The notes under the pieces: model-generated
The model's input: the letters and a program-made list of their open reading frames with translations, nothing else
Database searches by the model: none
Told to the model about the DNA's origin: nothing
Position numbers and translations under genes: made by a program
Shown: positions 5,575 through 7,786 of the stretch, piece after piece
Position numbering within the stretch: position 1 is the stretch's first letter
Layout: every line of letters begins with the position of its first letter
Source of the DNA: Candidatus Uhrbacteria bacterium
GTDB taxonomy: Bacteria > Patescibacteriota > Patescibacteriia > UBA9934 > GWF2-40-263
Assembly (NCBI GenBank): GCA_023246275.1
Contig: JAHFIS010000033.1
Span: forward strand, 1-7,786
Reading direction: 5' to 3'
Length of the DNA stretch: 7,786 bases

Positions 5575-7786
5575 TTAAGACGAGAGCTGAGTCATGATCG
5601 CATCGAGCTTCGCCTTCGCCTCGTCGCGCTTGGCGCGCATGCCGGCGACGACTTTTTCCGGGGCCTTCGACGCGAACTCGACGTTCGCGAGCTTGGCGTC
5701 GGTCGACGCGACGTACGCGGAGAGCTCGTCGCGCTCCTTTTCGAGGCGGGCGCGCTCGGCGGCGACGTCCATGTCGCCGAGGACGAGCTGGATGCCGGGC
5801 TTGTCGCTGATGGAAAGGTCTTCGAGACGAGCAAGCCACTTGATGACGTCGGCATGCGCGAGCACCGTCGCGTCGTTGACCGTGGCCGCAACCTTTTTGG
5901 CCGGCTCAATACGCTGCGTCGCGCGGATGTTCCGGATCGTCGTCACCACGTCCTGGACGACGGCGAACTCGCGCTCGGCTGATTCGTCGCGACGATTCTC
6001 GACGATTGGCCACGCCTCCACCATGAGCGTCGTCCCCCTAAACGACGACCAGATCTGCTCCGTCACGAATGGCATGAACGGATGCCAAAGCTTCATCAGG
6101 GTCTCGAGCGCGGTCATCAAGATTGCGTCCGTCCCTCCGGCCTTCCCGCCTGTGGCCTCCGAACCCTTCTGGATTTTCGCAATCTCAAGATACCAGTCCG
6201 CGAAGTCGTTCCACGTAAAGTCGCGCAGCTCCTCGCCCGCGGCCGAGAGCTCGTTCGCCTCGAGCTTGCGCGTGACGGACGCGACGACCGCGTCGAGGCG
6301 CGAGAGGATCCAGCGGTCGGCGGGAGTCGTCGCGACGACCACCCCTGCCCCCTCCTCCCTATGAGGAGGGGGAACTTGGATTTCATCGACCGACGAAAGA
6401 ACAAAGCGAGAGATATTCCAGAGCTTGTTCGTGAAGTTGCGATATCCAGCGACCTTCTCCTCGGACAATTTCGAATCGTTCCCCGGCGTCGAACCGATGA
6501 CAAGCGACAGGCGTGTCGCATCCGCGCCGTACTTGGCGATCATGTCGAGCGGGTTGATGATGTTGTCGAGCGACTTGGACATCTTGCGTCCCTGCTCGTC
6601 GCGGACGAGGCCGTGGAGATAGACGAGCTTGAAGGGAACCTCGTCCATCAGGTACGCGGTCATGAGCATCATGCGAACGACCCAAAAGAACAGGATGTCG
6701 TATCCGGTCTCGAGGATGGACGTCGGGTGATACGTCGCAAGGTCGACGGTCTTTTCGGGCCAGCCGAGCGTCGTGAACGTCCACATTCCCGCGGAAAACC
6801 ATGTGTCGAGCGTGTCCGGATCCTGGGTCCATCCGTCGCCTTCGGGCGCCTCGACGCCCACGAACGTGTCATCGTTGCGATACCACACCGGGACGCGGTG
6901 GCCGTACCAAAGCTGGCGGCTTATGTTCCAGTCTCGGAGATTGTCGGCCCACTGAAAAAAGGTCTTCTCGGAGCGTTCCGGGACGATCTTCGTCTTGCCC
7001 GACTCGACGGCCTCGCGCATCATCGAGCACATCGTGACGGTCTTTCCGTTGCGCTCGAACTCCTTGCGGACGGCCATGAACCACTGCAGCATCGGGATCG
7101 GCTCGACGGTTCCTCCCGACCGTTCCGCGGTCGCGAGGTTCTGCATCGTCTTCTCTTCTCTCTCGACGAGACCCTGTTCGCGAAGCCAGGCCGCGACGGT
7201 CTCGCGCGCTTCCTTCGTCGTCTGTCCCGCGACCAGCGTCCCGGCCTCGGCGGTCATCCGCCCGTCCGCGCCGATCACCTGCCTCATCGCAAGCCCGTGC
7301 CGCGCCGCGATGTCCGCGTCGACGAGACTGTGCGCCGGGGTCACTCCGAGCGCGCCCGTTCCGAACGCCGGGTCGACCTCCTTGTCGGCGACGACCGTGA
7401 TCGAAATGGTCGTCCCGGCGAACGGGACGTTCTCGAACGTCTTCCCGACGAACGCCGCGTAACGCTCGTCGTCCGGATGCACCGCCACGGCCGTGTCACC
7501 GACCTTCGTCTCGGGACGCGTCGTCGAGATCGCGATCGGAAAGTCCTTCGCGTAGCGGAACGTGTACAGCGTCGCCTCGACCTCCTTGTACACGATCTCT
7601 ATGTCGGAGATGGTCGTCTGCCCAACCGGGTCCCAATTGATCACTCGGTGGCCGCGATAGATGAGGCCGTCGTCGTACATTCTCTTGAACGCGACGTTCA
7701 CCGCGTGGTTGCGCTTCGCGTCGAGCGTGTACGCCTCGCGGCTCCAGTCGAGCGACGCGCCCATCTTCTTGGACTGGTTCACGATG
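5575..7786 (-). CDS. valS: Valyl-tRNA synthetase (ValRS), N-terminus outside window
   Basis: At least 736 codons are visible; reading continues past the window edge, so the GTG at 7780-7782 is internal, not a start. The missing part should be roughly the first 130-150 residues, including the HIGH motif. Numbering from that GTG: the GASLDWSREAYTLD segment (8-21); the CP1 editing domain with STTRPET (86-92) and GTGALGVTPAHS (141-152); DWNISRQLWYGHRVPVWY (284-301); DTWFSAGMW (326-334); the KMSKS loop GRKMSKSLDN (398-407; bases 6571-6585); the anticodon-binding helical domain (about 445-600); and a C-terminal coiled coil (about 671-735) like the Val-tRNA-synthetase arm. It charges tRNA-Val and removes misattached threonine. 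Oddities: a repeat-encoded insert VPPPHREEGAGVVVA (470-484) before PADRWILSRL, and two non-canonical residues in the editing pocket. It probably heads an operon with argS. Confidence 0.97.
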   Translation of the reverse strand, partial: IVNQSKKMGASLDWSREAYTLDAKRNHAVNVAFKRMYDDGLIYRGHRVINWDPVGQTTISDIEIVYKEVEATLYTFRYAKDFPIAISTTRPETKVGDTAVAVHPDDERYAAFVGKTFENVPFAGTTISITVVADKEVDPAFGTGALGVTPAHSLVDADIAARHGLAMRQVIGADGRMTAEAGTLVAGQTTKEARETVAAWLREQGLVEREEKTMQNLATAERSGGTVEPIPMLQWFMAVRKEFERNGKTVTMCSMMREAVESGKTKIVPERSEKTFFQWADNLRDWNISRQLWYGHRVPVWYRNDDTFVGVEAPEGDGWTQDPDTLDTWFSAGMWTFTTLGWPEKTVDLATYHPTSILETGYDILFFWVVRMMLMTAYLMDEVPFKLVYLHGLVRDEQGRKMSKSLDNIINPLDMIAKYGADATRLSLVIGSTPGNDSKLSEEKVAGYRNFTNKLWNISRFVLSSVDEIQVPPPHREEGAGVVVATTPADRWILSRLDAVVASVTRKLEANELSAAGEELRDFTWNDFADWYLEIAKIQKGSEATGGKAGGTDAILMTALETLMKLWHPFMPFVTEQIWSSFRGTTLMVEAWPIVENRRDESAEREFAVVQDVVTTIRNIRATQRIEPAKKVAATVNDATVLAHADVIKWLARLEDLSISDKPGIQLVLGDMDVAAERARLEKERDELSAYVASTDAKLANVEFASKAPEKVVAGMRAKRDEAKAKLDAIMTQLSS
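6331..6374 (-). repeat. 44-nt hairpin repeat, copy inserted in frame within valS
   Basis: Read on the minus (coding) strand, it holds a perfect 10-bp inverted repeat, CCCCCTCCTC / GAGGAGGGGG, with loop ATAGG, followed by CAGGGGTGGTCGTCGCG. It aligns without gaps to the spacer copy at 39 of 44 positions. The two copies are in opposite orientation on the chromosome. It encodes about 15 residues (PPPHREEGAGVVVA) in the variable linker between the ValRS catalytic body and the anticodon-binding helices, and it keeps the reading frame. Confidence 0.85.

Noticed and set aside
5107..5982. A 291-codon plus-strand frame across the argS-valS junction
   Set aside because: It is antisense to both synthetases and has no coherent domain; long stop-free antisense frames are expected at this GC content.

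Overview
The window looks like chromosomal DNA from a GC-rich, compactly coded bacterium. I favour a Patescibacteria/CPR-type (Parcubacteria-like) genome, as an inference. The reasons are a soluble GAF histidine kinase with a charged N-terminal coil, short hypothetical genes, compact aminoacyl-tRNA synthetases with low-complexity inserts, C-rich palindromic repeats that enter genes, and starts that mostly lack a Shine-Dalgarno sequence. I recognise no phage, IS, CRISPR or toxin-antitoxin genes and no RNA genes. No stretch over 300 bases lacks a gene.

Layout. Positions 1-1940 lie on the minus strand. In transcription order they hold a 91-aa protein of unknown function (1665-1940), a soluble GAF/HisKA/HATPase histidine kinase (281-1642), and the N-terminal part of a bactofilin (1-238, cut by the window edge) with its own promoter. 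At about 1941-2005 a divergent promoter region also fires rightward into a two-gene unit. That unit is a DUF2156-type (lysyl-phosphatidylglycerol synthase C-terminal-like) GNAT-fold protein (2006-2938) and, one base after its stop, a polytopic membrane protein with a PYPSLAD motif (2940-3776). It ends in a strong hairpin terminator that overlaps the last codons. Converging on it from the right are argS (3801-5519) and valS (5575 to beyond 7786), on the minus strand and probably co-transcribed with valS first.

How the genes work together. argS and valS are housekeeping translation genes. The left half concerns signalling and the cell envelope: a cytoplasmic sensor kinase, a cytoskeletal bactofilin, and a lipid/aminoacyl-transferase-like protein paired with a membrane protein. 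No response regulator is visible for the kinase.

The most unusual signal is a 44-nt structured repeat present twice. One copy is in the valS-argS spacer (5531-5574). The other is inverted and lies in frame inside valS (6331-6374). The copies match at 39 of 44 positions, and four of the five differences form two hairpin pairs that change together, one a compensatory swap and one a mismatch in one copy that is paired in the other. The spacer copy puts a strong Shine-Dalgarno sequence into a hairpin just before a three-codon reading frame whose stop overlaps the argS start. A separate 8/9-nt tandem repeat interrupts the argS C-terminal region. Several genes also have -10-like boxes so close to the start codon that leaderless or nearly leaderless mRNAs are predicted.
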